Below are positions 1-6,498 of a stretch of 13,581 bases of DNA, in pieces; the first letter of the stretch is position 1; every line of letters starts with the position of its first letter. The stretch is from Methanoregulaceae archaeon (lineage in GTDB: Archaea; Halobacteriota; Methanomicrobia; Methanomicrobiales; Methanospirillaceae). The translations under genes and the position numbers were made by a program. The notes under the pieces were generated by a model. That model was not told the origin of the DNA and searched no databases. It was given only the letters and a program-made list of their open reading frames with translations. The stretch lies in assembly GCA_028679325.1 (NCBI GenBank), contig JAJRBS010000136.1, forward strand, positions 1-13,581. Direction: 5' to 3'.

Positions 1-15
1 CTTGTCAGCTGCCAT
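1..15 (-). CDS. rps11: 30S ribosomal protein uS11, N-terminal start only (partial)
   Basis: Only the first five codons lie in the window, reading M-A-A-D-K on the minus strand and running off the left edge. The call rests on three things: an ATG at 13-15, a perfect 8-nt Shine-Dalgarno just before it, and its place immediately after rps13 and rps4, where archaeal genomes usually carry rps11 followed by the RNA polymerase subunit D gene. Archaeal uS11 proteins often begin with a short MA-rich acidic or basic leader like this one. The rest of the protein cannot be judged here. Confidence 0.7.
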
Positions 16-18
16 ACC

Positions 19-26
19 TCACCTCC
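19..26 (-). promoter_or_regulatory. Shine-Dalgarno of rps11, overlapping the rps4 stop codon
   Basis: The minus strand reads GGAGGTGA, fully complementary to an archaeal 16S rRNA 3' end, followed by three bases and the ATG of rps11. The last three bases are the TGA stop of rps4, so a ribosome finishing uS4 sits on the initiation site of uS11. This fixes the rps11 start and argues for translational coupling. Confidence 0.8.
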
Positions 27-564
27 CCGTCCTGGTGATACGGGCCCGCTCGGCGTGATCGGTGCCCGCGAGGGGTGATCTCCCGTAGTAGGAGATGCTC
101 CCTTCCTCTTTCCTGGCCACACGGTAACCGGGGATGCTGACCCGTTTTCCGGAAATGGCGATATGCCCGTGGGTGATGAGCTGGCGGGCCTGCTTGGGTG
201 AGCGGGCCAGGCCCTGGCGGTAGACAAGGGTCTGGAGCCTCCGCTCGAGGCCCTGCTGCACCTTCAGGGCCAGCACGTTATCAATATCGGCGTCGGGCCC
301 GAGCAGTCCTGACCGCTGCATGTGCCCTATCAGTTCATCTTTTTTCGCTTCGTAGCGGGTCTGCTCGGTGCCCATTCCGCTGAGGGCCAGCAGGTCGCGA
401 GCCGCCTTCCGGTAACGGCGCAGGTAGCTCTGGGCCTTCCATACCTCCCTCTTGTTCCGAAGCCCGTACTCGATGACCAGTCTTGTCTCATCCTCGATCC
501 GTGTCTTCTCGAAGGGCCGCTTGGGGGTCTGGTACTGTTTATGGTTCTTACCCGGGTATCCCAT
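19..564 (-). CDS. rps4: 30S ribosomal protein uS4
   Basis: This is the 181-residue archaeal form of uS4, a primary 16S rRNA-binding protein that nucleates the body of the small subunit. The opening MGYPGKNHKQYQTPKRPFEK is characteristic of archaeal and eukaryotic S4 (eS4-independent, S9-type in eukaryotes). The N-terminal half is rich in Arg and Lys (residues about 40-60), and an S4 RNA-binding fold spans roughly residues 104-165, containing SPKQARQLITHGHIAISGKR. It begins 19 nt after rps13 ends and its stop codon overlaps the rps11 Shine-Dalgarno, so it is the middle cistron of the rps13-rps4-rps11 operon. Length is normal and no defects are seen. Confidence 0.98.
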   Translation of the reverse strand: MGYPGKNHKQYQTPKRPFEKTRIEDETRLVIEYGLRNKREVWKAQSYLRRYRKAARDLLALSGMGTEQTRYEAKKDELIGHMQRSGLLGPDADIDNVLALKVQQGLERRLQTLVYRQGLARSPKQARQLITHGHIAISGKRVSIPGYRVARKEEGSISYYGRSPLAGTDHAERARITRTGR

Positions 565-583
565 CCTTTCACTTCCTGAAAGA

Positions 584-1036
584 TTACTCCTTCTTCCTCT
601 TCACACCGACAGTGATGCCGGTCCTTCCCGTCGATTTGGTCCTCTGGCCCCGGACCTTCTGCCCGGTCTCATGGCGGATGCCACGGTAACAGCGGATCTT
701 TCGCAGGATGTTGATGTCCTCGTCCCGGGCCATGGTCACGTCAGGACCGAAGAGGTGCTTGGGCTCTCCGGTGTAGATGTCCTTTGGCCTGTTCATCATC
801 CAGGGCGGGACCTTCTGGGTATAGGCATCAACAACCTCACGGAGACGGTTCACCTGGTCGTCTGATATCTTCCCCATGGTCTCTTTCTCATTTACCCCTG
901 CCAGCTGGGCGATAACCTGGGCGGTGTGCATCCCGACACCCCTGATCCCTGTCAAGGCGATGTGAACAGCCTTTGTCCCGTCGAGGTCCGTATTGCTGAT
1001 CCGGACGAAATACCGTATCTCTTCTTCCTGTGCCAT
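584..1036 (-). CDS. rps13: 30S ribosomal protein uS13
   Basis: This 150-residue protein is archaeal uS13, located in the head of the small subunit, where it contacts 16S rRNA, the P-site tRNA and the intersubunit bridge to the large subunit. The helix-hairpin-helix region GIRGVGMHTAQVIA lies near residues 31-44, and the diagnostic basic C-terminal signature RGIRHETGQKVRGQRTK begins at residue 118. The tail ends in VKRKKE. The ATG is preceded by GGAGG with five intervening bases, which settles the start. It lies directly downstream of the tRNA-Ser gene and 19 nt upstream of rps4, so it heads the protein-coding part of this operon. Confidence 0.98.
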   Translation of the reverse strand: MAQEEEIRYFVRISNTDLDGTKAVHIALTGIRGVGMHTAQVIAQLAGVNEKETMGKISDDQVNRLREVVDAYTQKVPPWMMNRPKDIYTGEPKHLFGPDVTMARDEDINILRKIRCYRGIRHETGQKVRGQRTKSTGRTGITVGVKRKKE

Positions 1037-1058
1037 CCATTCCTCCTCATCTGATGAG

Positions 1059-1068
1059 TTTTTTTTTT
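1059..1068. repeat. Ten-base A tract (minus strand) between tRNA-Ser and rps13
   Basis: The plus strand has ten consecutive T residues, so the transcript of the tRNA-rps13 unit would carry A10 between the tRNA 3' end and the rps13 Shine-Dalgarno. It is in the wrong orientation to terminate minus-strand transcription. If tRNA and rps13 are co-transcribed, 3' tRNA processing would leave an A-rich 5' leader on the ribosomal mRNA. Confidence 0.6.
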
Positions 1069-1071
1069 GAG

Positions 1072-1156
1072 CGCTGAGGGAGGGATTTGAACCCTCGAGT
1101 CCCAGGGGGACACAGGTTTAGCAAACCTGCGCCATACCAGGCTTGGCTACCTCAAC
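1072..1156 (-). tRNA. tRNA-Ser (anticodon GCU)
   Basis: The minus strand folds into a class II tRNA of 85 nt. The acceptor stem pairs GTTGAGG with CCTCAGC (one G-U), the discriminator base is G73 as expected for serine, the D stem is GCC/GGC, the anticodon stem is CAGGT/ACCTG around loop TTGCTAA, the long variable arm has a GTCCC/GGGAC stem, and the T stem is GAGGG/CCCTC with loop TTCAAAT. The anticodon GCT occupies plus-strand positions 1120-1122 and reads AGC and AGU codons. CCA is not encoded, which is usual in many archaea. It sits 35 nt upstream of rps13 in the same orientation, suggesting joint transcription. Confidence 0.96.
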
Positions 1157-1173
1157 TTTTGGGAATCTCGCGT

Positions 1174-1205
1174 CTTTTTAGGGACACTCGCGGCAGTGTC
1201 TGCCG
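1174..1205 (-). promoter_or_regulatory. Candidate tRNA-Ser promoter region with overlapping inverted repeats
   Basis: The 136-nt gap between the deoxyhypusine synthase stop and tRNA-Ser holds a weak TATA-like CTAAAAAG (1174-1181) about 22 nt before the tRNA 5' end. Beyond it are two mutually overlapping inverted repeats: GACACT/AGTGTC (1183-1200, six-base loop) and CGGCA/TGCCG (1191-1205, five-base loop). A second AT-rich possibility, CTAATAATG, lies at 1223-1231. Which one drives the tRNA-ribosomal operon cannot be decided by eye. Confidence 0.3.
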
Positions 1206-1292
1206 CTCCATGAATGGTGCTTCATTATTAGGAGGAGAGGGCTATTAACACTTTGGGTTTTTGCAGCCCCCGGGGGCGGAAGAGTTTTCCAG

Positions 1293-2258
1293 TCACCGTC
1301 GTGCGCGTTTCAGGTCCCGGGCAACAAGAGCCGAGGTCACCAGGGGGAGGGCGATGGTTGCATCGCAGAAGACCTGGACACGGGGCGATTGCGGGGTTTC
1401 CTTGCCCCAGCTGATGGCCTCTTCGAAGGTACAGCCCGAGAGGCCGCCGAAATGGGGGGCATCGGTTGTATACTGGATGGCGTAGGCGTGCCCTTCGAGA
1501 CCGGCATGGTGGATGGAGGCGATGACCTGAGTCTGCTGGATGAAGTTCTTCGGGACCCCGCCGCCGACGTAGATGACCCCCGTCTTTTGGGAAGCCTCAA
1601 CAACTGCGGTGATCTCGTCGGCATCTGCCAGCTGGTCGACATCGACAGAAACCCCGTCCCTCCTGGCCATGACCAGCCCGATGCCGATCGATGAGTCGGC
1701 CAGGGCCGGGATGAATATCGGGATATCTTCCCGGACACAGGTCGAGAGCAGTGATCTGCCGGCCGGCTTCTCGCGGATGGCGAAGGTACCGAGCTCACGG
1801 ATGAAGACTGCCGATGACCCGGAGAAGGGGGCGATCGAGCGGGCAAAAGCAGCGATGCGGGAGTCGATCTCCCGGAACTCCCCTTCATAGGCGAAGACAT
1901 CGTATATCCTGTCGATGCCCTGGCGAAGGAGATCGGCATCGTCGGCATGCGATGAGCCCAGGTAGTGATGGATGCCGAAGTGCTCACAGAGGTCATGGAA
2001 GATGTTTGCCCCGGTGGAGACGATGGCATCGATATAATGCCTCTCGGCGAGGGTGATCAGGACCTGCTGCATCCCGGCCGGGATCATGGCTCCCGAGAGC
2101 CCCAGAAGGATAGTGCAGTCGGGATCCCGGATCATATCGCTCCAGATCCTGAAAGATTCGCCAAGCCTGCGTCCCTGGAACCCGGTCCGGCTCATCCCCT
2201 CTAAAAGATCGGCCACATCCGGCCCTGGTCTGACCGGATCGGTCGGAATAAGCGCCAT
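1293..2258 (-). CDS. dys: Deoxyhypusine synthase
   Basis: A 321-residue cytoplasmic NAD-dependent enzyme that transfers the aminobutyl group of spermidine to one lysine of initiation factor aIF5A, the first step of hypusine formation. Family signatures visible are LGLSGAMIPAGM at residues 52-63, GTFA and IFIPALADSSIGIG in the middle, VGGGVPKNF at 231-239, DAPHFGGLSGCTFEEAISWGK ending in the catalytic lysine K286, and the closing VFCDATIALPLV segment. The active-site lysine corresponds to the SWGK lysine of characterised enzymes. Length fits short archaeal homologues. It stands alone between the CBS operon terminator and tRNA-Ser, and a TATA-like element lies about 30 nt from the ATG, so it is probably transcribed by itself with little or no leader. 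Confidence 0.96.
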   Translation of the reverse strand: MALIPTDPVRPGPDVADLLEGMSRTGFQGRRLGESFRIWSDMIRDPDCTILLGLSGAMIPAGMQQVLITLAERHYIDAIVSTGANIFHDLCEHFGIHHYLGSSHADDADLLRQGIDRIYDVFAYEGEFREIDSRIAAFARSIAPFSGSSAVFIRELGTFAIREKPAGRSLLSTCVREDIPIFIPALADSSIGIGLVMARRDGVSVDVDQLADADEITAVVEASQKTGVIYVGGGVPKNFIQQTQVIASIHHAGLEGHAYAIQYTTDAPHFGGLSGCTFEEAISWGKETPQSPRVQVFCDATIALPLVTSALVARDLKRARR

Positions 2259-2284
2259 TTTTCCTACTCTCTTTTCTCCGGCTG

Positions 2285-2292
2285 ATAGATAA
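2285..2292 (-). promoter_or_regulatory. Candidate TATA box of dys
   Basis: On the minus strand TTATCTAT is centred about 30 nt upstream of the dys ATG, which predicts transcription starting within a few bases of the start codon. The match to the archaeal TATA consensus is only moderate, so this is tentative. Confidence 0.4.
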
Positions 2293-2306
2293 GCGTTCCC
2301 AACCGG

Positions 2307-2337
2307 CGGCAGTGAGCCTGCCGGGACCGGTAAAAAA
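2307..2337 (-). terminator. Candidate terminator of the CBS-domain operon
   Basis: Fourteen to twenty bases past the last CBS stop codon the minus strand has six T residues (2332-2337) in the context CCTTTTTTACC, an archaeal-style oligo-T termination signal. It is followed by a small dyad CGGCAG/CTGCCG (2307-2323, five-base loop). The order T tract then hairpin is not the bacterial arrangement, so the T tract is the likelier signal. Confidence 0.5.
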
Positions 2338-2351
2338 GGACAGAAATTGTG

Positions 2352-3128
2352 TTACAGGGCCCGGATCAGGGAGTTCCTGGTCACGACCCCTGAAAGGCAT
2401 CCATCCCGGGTGACAGGTACGGCGCTGATGTTCTTTGCTATCATCAGGTCGATCACGTCATCAACGGTCGATCCGGCATCAACTGTCATCACCGGGGTGC
2501 TCATGATGTCTTTGACGAGCAGGTTCCGGATGCGGTGGTCCTGGTGCTTGTCGTCCACGAGCTCCCGGAACTTCCGCATGGCCACGGCCACATCGGTCTC
2601 GGTGACGATGCCTGTCACCTGATCATGCTCGGTGACGATGAAGCGGAGGATCCCGTCATCGATCATCCGCCTGCGAAGATGGACAAGGCGTTCCTCGACA
2701 TCGATGGTGGTGGCCTTCTCCGTGACCTCCGGAAGGGAGGCGGTCGGCCGGTACACCTTGAGCAGATCCTGTTCGGTCACCTGACCGATGAGGCGGTGGT
2801 CTTCGTCATACACCACCACAAGCTTGTAGACCTGCAGGAGCGGAATGAGGATCTCCACGTCCTGGTCAGGATACACCGTGGTAAAGTCCTCCTCGACCGC
2901 TGCAGCAACGTGAATGGAGTTCGGGGACAGGGCCGAGTTTCTCCGGCTCCCCAGTTTCTCGGCCATCCCCTTCCGGGAGACGGTACCCATGACCGTGCTG
3001 TTGTTCAGCACGATGAGGGGATCGAGCCCCTCATCAAGCATCTTGTCGAGAGCCTCGGTCACCAGTGCCGATTTCGCTATGGTGACCGGGCGTGACATCA
3101 CATCCTTGACAAACAGTTCATCGCTCAT
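2352..3128 (-). CDS. CBS-domain protein, four CBS motifs (fifth gene of CBS array)
   Basis: A 258-residue soluble protein made almost wholly of CBS (cystathionine beta-synthase) motifs, at about residues 6-57, 73-124, 132-184 and 204-257. Typical signs are KDVMSRPVTI, GQVTEQDLL, GIVTETDVAVA and KDIMSTPVMTV. CBS pairs (Bateman modules) bind adenine nucleotides, S-adenosylmethionine or related ligands in characterised proteins. The first and third repeats are divergent: the first has GTVSRKGM in place of the usual G-I-T-x-x-D-I ending, and the third lacks the D-I-M opening. There is no catalytic or DNA-binding domain. Its ATG overlaps the stop of the preceding gene as ATGA, indicating coupled translation. 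Ligand and partner are unknown. Confidence 0.92.
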   Translation of the reverse strand: MSDELFVKDVMSRPVTIAKSALVTEALDKMLDEGLDPLIVLNNSTVMGTVSRKGMAEKLGSRRNSALSPNSIHVAAAVEEDFTTVYPDQDVEILIPLLQVYKLVVVYDEDHRLIGQVTEQDLLKVYRPTASLPEVTEKATTIDVEERLVHLRRRMIDDGILRFIVTEHDQVTGIVTETDVAVAMRKFRELVDDKHQDHRIRNLLVKDIMSTPVMTVDAGSTVDDVIDLMIAKNISAVPVTRDGCLSGVVTRNSLIRAL

Positions 3129-3964
3129 CCTGCCACTTCCCTGATAATATCATCGCGCTTGATGATTCCCCGGATCTCGTTCTCAGATACGACGACCAGG
3201 CTGTTGACGTTCTTCTCTCTCATGATGCCCACTGCTTCTCCCACCAGTGCTTCGGGACCGACAGTTATCACCGGCCGCGACATAAGGTCCTCGGCGATGG
3301 CCGCGGTCTCGACCACATGGCGGTAAGACTTCTTCCCCGCAGCTTCTTCTTTCCGGAGCATGGTGACATCCTTGACCGGGAGCTCCATCCTGTCGTTGAC
3401 ATACATGAAGAAGGCAAGGTTGCTCTCGGTAATAATGCCGGCAAGGGTGCCGTCATTGTTCACCACTACCACCTTGTCGTTTCGCTCCTGCATCAGGTCG
3501 ATGATATGAGCGAGGGAGTGGTAGCGCGACACCGTTATCACGTCCTCCATAATGTCCTCCACCTTGGTAGTGAGGCCACCGATAAGGGCCGATCTCATCA
3601 GGTCAGACTTGGTGATAATGCCGACCACCTCTCCCTTTTCAATGACCGGGACTCCGGAGATATCGCAGTCTACCATAAGAGTCGAGACTTCCTGTATTCC
3701 CGTTTCCGGCGTGACCGTAGCCGGGTCAGGGGTCATAACCGCCGAGACCGGGATATGGTCGATGGGCCGTCGCCTCCAGGCAGGTTCAGACTGCCGGAGC
3801 CGGTAACCGATATCCTTCTTGGTAATAATACCGGCCAGCCGTCCCTGGTCCATGACCGGCAGCCGGGAGATCCGGTGCTTGAGCATCAGGTTCCGGGCAT
3901 GGGCCACTGGGTCGGACGGGGTGACAACATGCACCGGGCTGTTCATCACATCTGCTGCTTTCAT
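3125..3964 (-). CDS. CBS-domain protein, four CBS motifs (fourth gene of CBS array)
   Basis: This 279-residue protein has four CBS motifs near residues 2-53, 72-123, 134-183 and 225-276. Clear repeat signatures are AADVMNSPVHVVTP, GIITKKDIGYRL, SAVMTPDPATVTPE, GIITKSDLM, GIITESNLAFF and EDLMSRPVITV. The third repeat ends in ESNLA where the ligand-contacting aspartate is normally found, a possible loss of a binding site. A polar stretch of about 40 residues (190-224) separates repeats three and four. No other domain or membrane segment is present. It starts 7 nt after the preceding gene and ends in an ATGA overlap with the next. By analogy with four-CBS archaeal proteins that bind AMP, ADP or ATP, a nucleotide-sensing role is plausible, but the ligand is not known. 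Confidence 0.93.
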   Translation of the reverse strand: MKAADVMNSPVHVVTPSDPVAHARNLMLKHRISRLPVMDQGRLAGIITKKDIGYRLRQSEPAWRRRPIDHIPVSAVMTPDPATVTPETGIQEVSTLMVDCDISGVPVIEKGEVVGIITKSDLMRSALIGGLTTKVEDIMEDVITVSRYHSLAHIIDLMQERNDKVVVVNNDGTLAGIITESNLAFFMYVNDRMELPVKDVTMLRKEEAAGKKSYRHVVETAAIAEDLMSRPVITVGPEALVGEAVGIMREKNVNSLVVVSENEIRGIIKRDDIIREVAG

Positions 3965-3971
3965 CCCTGTA

Positions 3972-4913
3972 TCACACCTGCGCGAGGGCCTTGACCATAT
4001 CGAACTCGGTGACCAGGCCGATGAGGCGGGCCTTCTCGATCACCGGCAGTGCCCCGACGTTTTGTTCGAGCATCTCCCGGGCGGCATCGTTGATGCTCCG
4101 CTCCGGAGTCGTGGTGAAGAGTTTTCCGGAGACTAAAGTCCGGACCGGCAGGCCCATGACCTCGGCCACATCGCCGGTGACCATCTGGTCGAACACCTTC
4201 TTTGTACCCAGGTATCTCATGATGTCGCTGGTGGTGATAATCCCATAGAGGACATCGCTACTCACAACCGGCAACCGCCTGAAACGGTGTTCGGTCAGCT
4301 CCCGTGTGACCTTGCCAATGGGAGCATCAGGCTCGGTCACCCGGAGCTTCGTGGCCATCACCTCTTCGACAGTCCTGTCAACCTTTTCGGTTGCAAGTAC
4401 TTTCATGACGTCCCGCTCGGTCACGATCCCACACAGCACTCCATCGGCATTCACGATGGGCAATCCTCCGATCTTTTTCTTCACGATAATGGTGATGGCA
4501 TCGTCAATGGTTGCTGAATCCGGAAGCGTTGAGAGCTGCTGGGTCATGATGCTCCGGACCGGCTCATTGATTGCTGCCAGGAGGTTCCCCCCATGCTTCA
4601 CCGAGACAAGATTGAACTTGTCCCCTCCGCCAAGAAAATCGATGACATCTCCGGAGGTGATGATGCCACGGAGTTTCCCGCTGCCGGCATCGACAACCGG
4701 GAGCCGCCGGAACCCGCACCAGGTCATCCGTTCCACGGCCCCCATGATGGTGCTCGTGGGGGGAATGGAGATGACATCCCGGGTGGCAATGGCCATGATC
4801 TCACCCTCGCGGATAGCAATATGGGATTTGAACTCCACTGGCCCGCGGTCGAGTTTTCCCGGCATCTTCAGGAGCTTATCGCCCTGTTTGAAATTTCGAT
4901 CATTACTGTGCAT
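3972..4913 (-). CDS. CBS-domain protein, four CBS motifs (third gene of CBS array)
   Basis: The largest member of the array, 313 residues, with CBS motifs near 42-94, 118-172, 182-234 and 248-312. Signatures include TRDVISIPPTSTI, FRRLPVV, GIITSGDVIDFL, GIVTERDVMKVL, GIITTSDIMRYL and GLVTEFDMVKAL. A 40-residue basic, polar N-terminal extension rich in Lys and Asp precedes the first repeat, and the fourth repeat has an insertion near residues 254-264. The ATG is supported by AAGG seven bases upstream. The 63-nt gap before it is the longest inside the array and holds a TATA-like sequence, so this gene may begin a second transcript. No effector domain is seen; the function is probably ligand-dependent regulation of an unidentified partner. 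Confidence 0.93.
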   Translation of the reverse strand: MHSNDRNFKQGDKLLKMPGKLDRGPVEFKSHIAIREGEIMAIATRDVISIPPTSTIMGAVERMTWCGFRRLPVVDAGSGKLRGIITSGDVIDFLGGGDKFNLVSVKHGGNLLAAINEPVRSIMTQQLSTLPDSATIDDAITIIVKKKIGGLPIVNADGVLCGIVTERDVMKVLATEKVDRTVEEVMATKLRVTEPDAPIGKVTRELTEHRFRRLPVVSSDVLYGIITTSDIMRYLGTKKVFDQMVTGDVAEVMGLPVRTLVSGKLFTTTPERSINDAAREMLEQNVGALPVIEKARLIGLVTEFDMVKALAQV

Positions 4914-4958
4914 AATCTGTCCTTGTCATATCCTGTTATCGGGAACCGTTCACCTGCT

Positions 4959-4966
4959 CTTTTATT
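4959..4966 (-). promoter_or_regulatory. Candidate internal promoter in the CBS array
   Basis: The minus strand reads AATAAAAG centred about 49 nt upstream of the third CBS gene, placing a start site near 4935 and leaving a 22-nt leader that retains the AAGG ribosome-binding site. It lies in the only sizeable gap inside the array. The match is moderate and unproven. Confidence 0.35.
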
Positions 4967-4977
4967 CCGGCATCCCG

Positions 4978-5721
4978 TCAGGCCAGGCACTTCAGGATGT
5001 CGTGCCGGTCGACGATGCCCGTGATGCGGTCGTCTTTGACCACCGGAAGCCTGCTGATGTCATTCCGGACCATCAAGGTGGCTGCCGCCAGGGTGCTGTC
5101 ATCGGGCCGTACGGTCACCACCGGTGTGGTCATGATACTCTCCACAGGAGTGGAACTCTCCTGCGAAGTCCTCCACCTCCCGTCTTTGAGGAGGTCCCGG
5201 CGGGAGATCATACCGACCAGCTTCTTCTTCTTTGTGACCGGGAATGCGGTGAAACCGCTGTCTATAATAAGGGCGTGGATATGCTGCAGGGTGTCGTCTG
5301 CAGCACAGCTGGTGACATCATCGGACATGCAGTCAGCCACCTTCCCCTGCAGCTTGTGCTGGGTGATGAGGAACGGAAAAACCTCATTTAAAAAGACGCC
5401 TCCAAGAATGATTTTCTGATCATCCACCACCGGGACACTGTTGGTGTTGTTCTTCCGGATGGCTATCAGGACCTCACGAACCGGGGTATCCGGGGAGACG
5501 GGGGTGATTTCCCGGATGTATCCCTCGATGGTCACATTCGACTTGGTTGCCGTCACCCTGAGGACATCGGATATGTCGATATACCCCAGGAGCTTCCGCT
5601 TGCCATCGTGAATATAGAGCTCCCGGAAGATGTCGTCCCGAAGGATCTGCCGTGCCTTGGTGACCTGCTCATCGTACTTCAGCACCGGAAAATCGGCCAG
5701 GAAGTCGCAGGCGCACTTCAT
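4978..5721 (-). CDS. CBS-domain protein, four CBS motifs (second gene of CBS array)
   Basis: A 247-residue protein with CBS motifs at about 5-55, 66-118, 127-178 and 192-246. The last two are canonical (GMISRRDLLKD, ESIMTTPVVTV, ISRLPVV, GIVDRHDILKCL). The first is degenerate: the usual DVM opening is replaced by the unusual start MKCACDFLADFPVL, with two cysteines at positions 3 and 5, and the second ends in GGVFLNEVFPFL without the conserved T-x-x-D. Its ATG overlaps the TGA of the upstream zinc-ribbon CBS gene (ATGA), so the two are probably translated together and may form a complex. No catalytic domain is visible. Ligand unknown. Confidence 0.92.
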   Translation of the reverse strand: MKCACDFLADFPVLKYDEQVTKARQILRDDIFRELYIHDGKRKLLGYIDISDVLRVTATKSNVTIEGYIREITPVSPDTPVREVLIAIRKNNTNSVPVVDDQKIILGGVFLNEVFPFLITQHKLQGKVADCMSDDVTSCAADDTLQHIHALIIDSGFTAFPVTKKKKLVGMISRRDLLKDGRWRTSQESSTPVESIMTTPVVTVRPDDSTLAAATLMVRNDISRLPVVKDDRITGIVDRHDILKCLA

Positions 5722-6281
5722 TGGAGGAGATCCTCCTCACGACACGACGGGCAGAGCAGGGTGGTGTCAAGTCTCCGGAGGTCATCAGACATCAGGCCGC
5801 ACCGGCTGCATATTCCCCCCTCGATCTCCTCGGTCCTGTTTATCTCGATGAGATCGTACATCAGTTCATTGATCTCCGTCGAGACAGTCATGATGTCTCT
5901 GACGGTCACCATGCCGATCACATTATCTTGCTCGTTGACCACCGGAAGCCTTCTCACCTTGTTCTTGATCATCATCTGGGCCGCATCGCGGACGGTCTTG
6001 TCGGACTTAATCGTGATCAGGGGGGTGCTCATCACCTGGTTTACCCTGACTGTTCCCGGCCGCTTGTCCTTGGCCACAACCTTGCAGTTGATGTCTTCCT
6101 CGGTCACAATGCCGACCGGGATATTGTCCTTGAGGACGATGCAGCTTCCGACCTCGTCCCGGCACATGGTCATTGCCGCCCGGGCCACCGATTCATCGAA
6201 CTGAATGGTAGTGGGGTTCCTCATCACATCCCTAAGATGCACGCGGGTATCGAAGCGTATTGCGTCTGACGAATTTTTCAC
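5718..6281 (-). CDS. CBS-domain pair with C-terminal zinc ribbon (first gene of CBS array)
   Basis: This 187-residue protein differs from its four neighbours: one CBS pair (about residues 17-67 and 81-135, with GIVTEEDI and GMVTVRDI) followed by a C-terminal zinc ribbon with cysteines at 158, 161, 177 and 180 (CSRC and CPSC). The ribbon suggests nucleic-acid or protein binding, making this the array member most likely to contact a target. A GTG start is chosen because GGGGTGA lies four bases upstream and the N-terminal RDVM motif follows at residue 17. It is the promoter-proximal gene of the operon, facing the divergent GTPase operon. The link between ligand sensing and the ribbon is inference. 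Confidence 0.93.
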   Translation of the reverse strand: MKNSSDAIRFDTRVHLRDVMRNPTTIQFDESVARAAMTMCRDEVGSCIVLKDNIPVGIVTEEDINCKVVAKDKRPGTVRVNQVMSTPLITIKSDKTVRDAAQMMIKNKVRRLPVVNEQDNVIGMVTVRDIMTVSTEINELMYDLIEINRTEEIEGGICSRCGLMSDDLRRLDTTLLCPSCREEDLLQ

Positions 6282-6498
6282 GAAGTCACCCCGATGAGCG
6301 TCCCCTGGAATAAAGGGGATGGTGTGCAGTAACCTCTACTGCGGGTCATCATTATTAAATAATCGCTCTATATAATACCTCTTCCACCGATCCAGAAAGG
6401 CGGCATAAAAAGTCTAATAACTTCCTCTTCCCCATAGGGTACTTCAGGAAAGAGGATACGGGAGATATATTCGCGAAAATGACGCCCGAAGGTGACGC
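6282..6498. promoter_or_regulatory. Divergent promoter region between CBS array and GTPase operon
   Basis: This 217-nt AT-rich gap separates two divergent operons. Two TATA-like blocks occur: a near-palindrome ATTATTAAATAAT (6351-6363) and CTATATAATACC (6368-6379). Read leftward, they predict CBS-operon starts near 6330 or 6345. A perfect inverted repeat GCAGTA/TACTGC (6326-6342, five-base loop) lies exactly where those starts would be and could be an operator. A second repeat TCCCC/GGGGA (6301-6319) would be in the CBS leader. For the GTPase gene, CATAAAAAG (6403-6411), TCTAATAAC (6412-6420) or GATATAT (6464-6470) are possible; the last is too close because the ribosome-binding site AAGGTGA (6489-6495) must be transcribed. 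Confidence 0.5.

Noticed and set aside
1059..1068. T10 tract as a transcription terminator
   Set aside because: It is a T tract only on the plus strand, where no gene lies upstream; for the minus-strand operon it is A10.
1337..2029. A 230-residue open frame inside deoxyhypusine synthase on the same strand
   Set aside because: It is an alternate frame of a clearly functional enzyme and is dominated by Ser, Pro and Arg, a high-GC shadow signature.
4306..5391. A 361-residue open frame on the plus strand
   Set aside because: It lies antisense to two convincing CBS genes, is rich in Ser, Thr and Met-runs typical of shadow translation, and matches no family pattern.
2352..6281. Direct DNA repeats or recent tandem duplication among the CBS genes
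   Set aside because: The proteins share the CBS fold but little consecutive sequence; the similarity looks ancient, with no long DNA repeat visible.
6282..6498. Replication origin next to the OapABC-like genes
   Set aside because: I found no repeated origin-recognition boxes or orc1/cdc6 gene; the AT-rich blocks are explained by two promoters.
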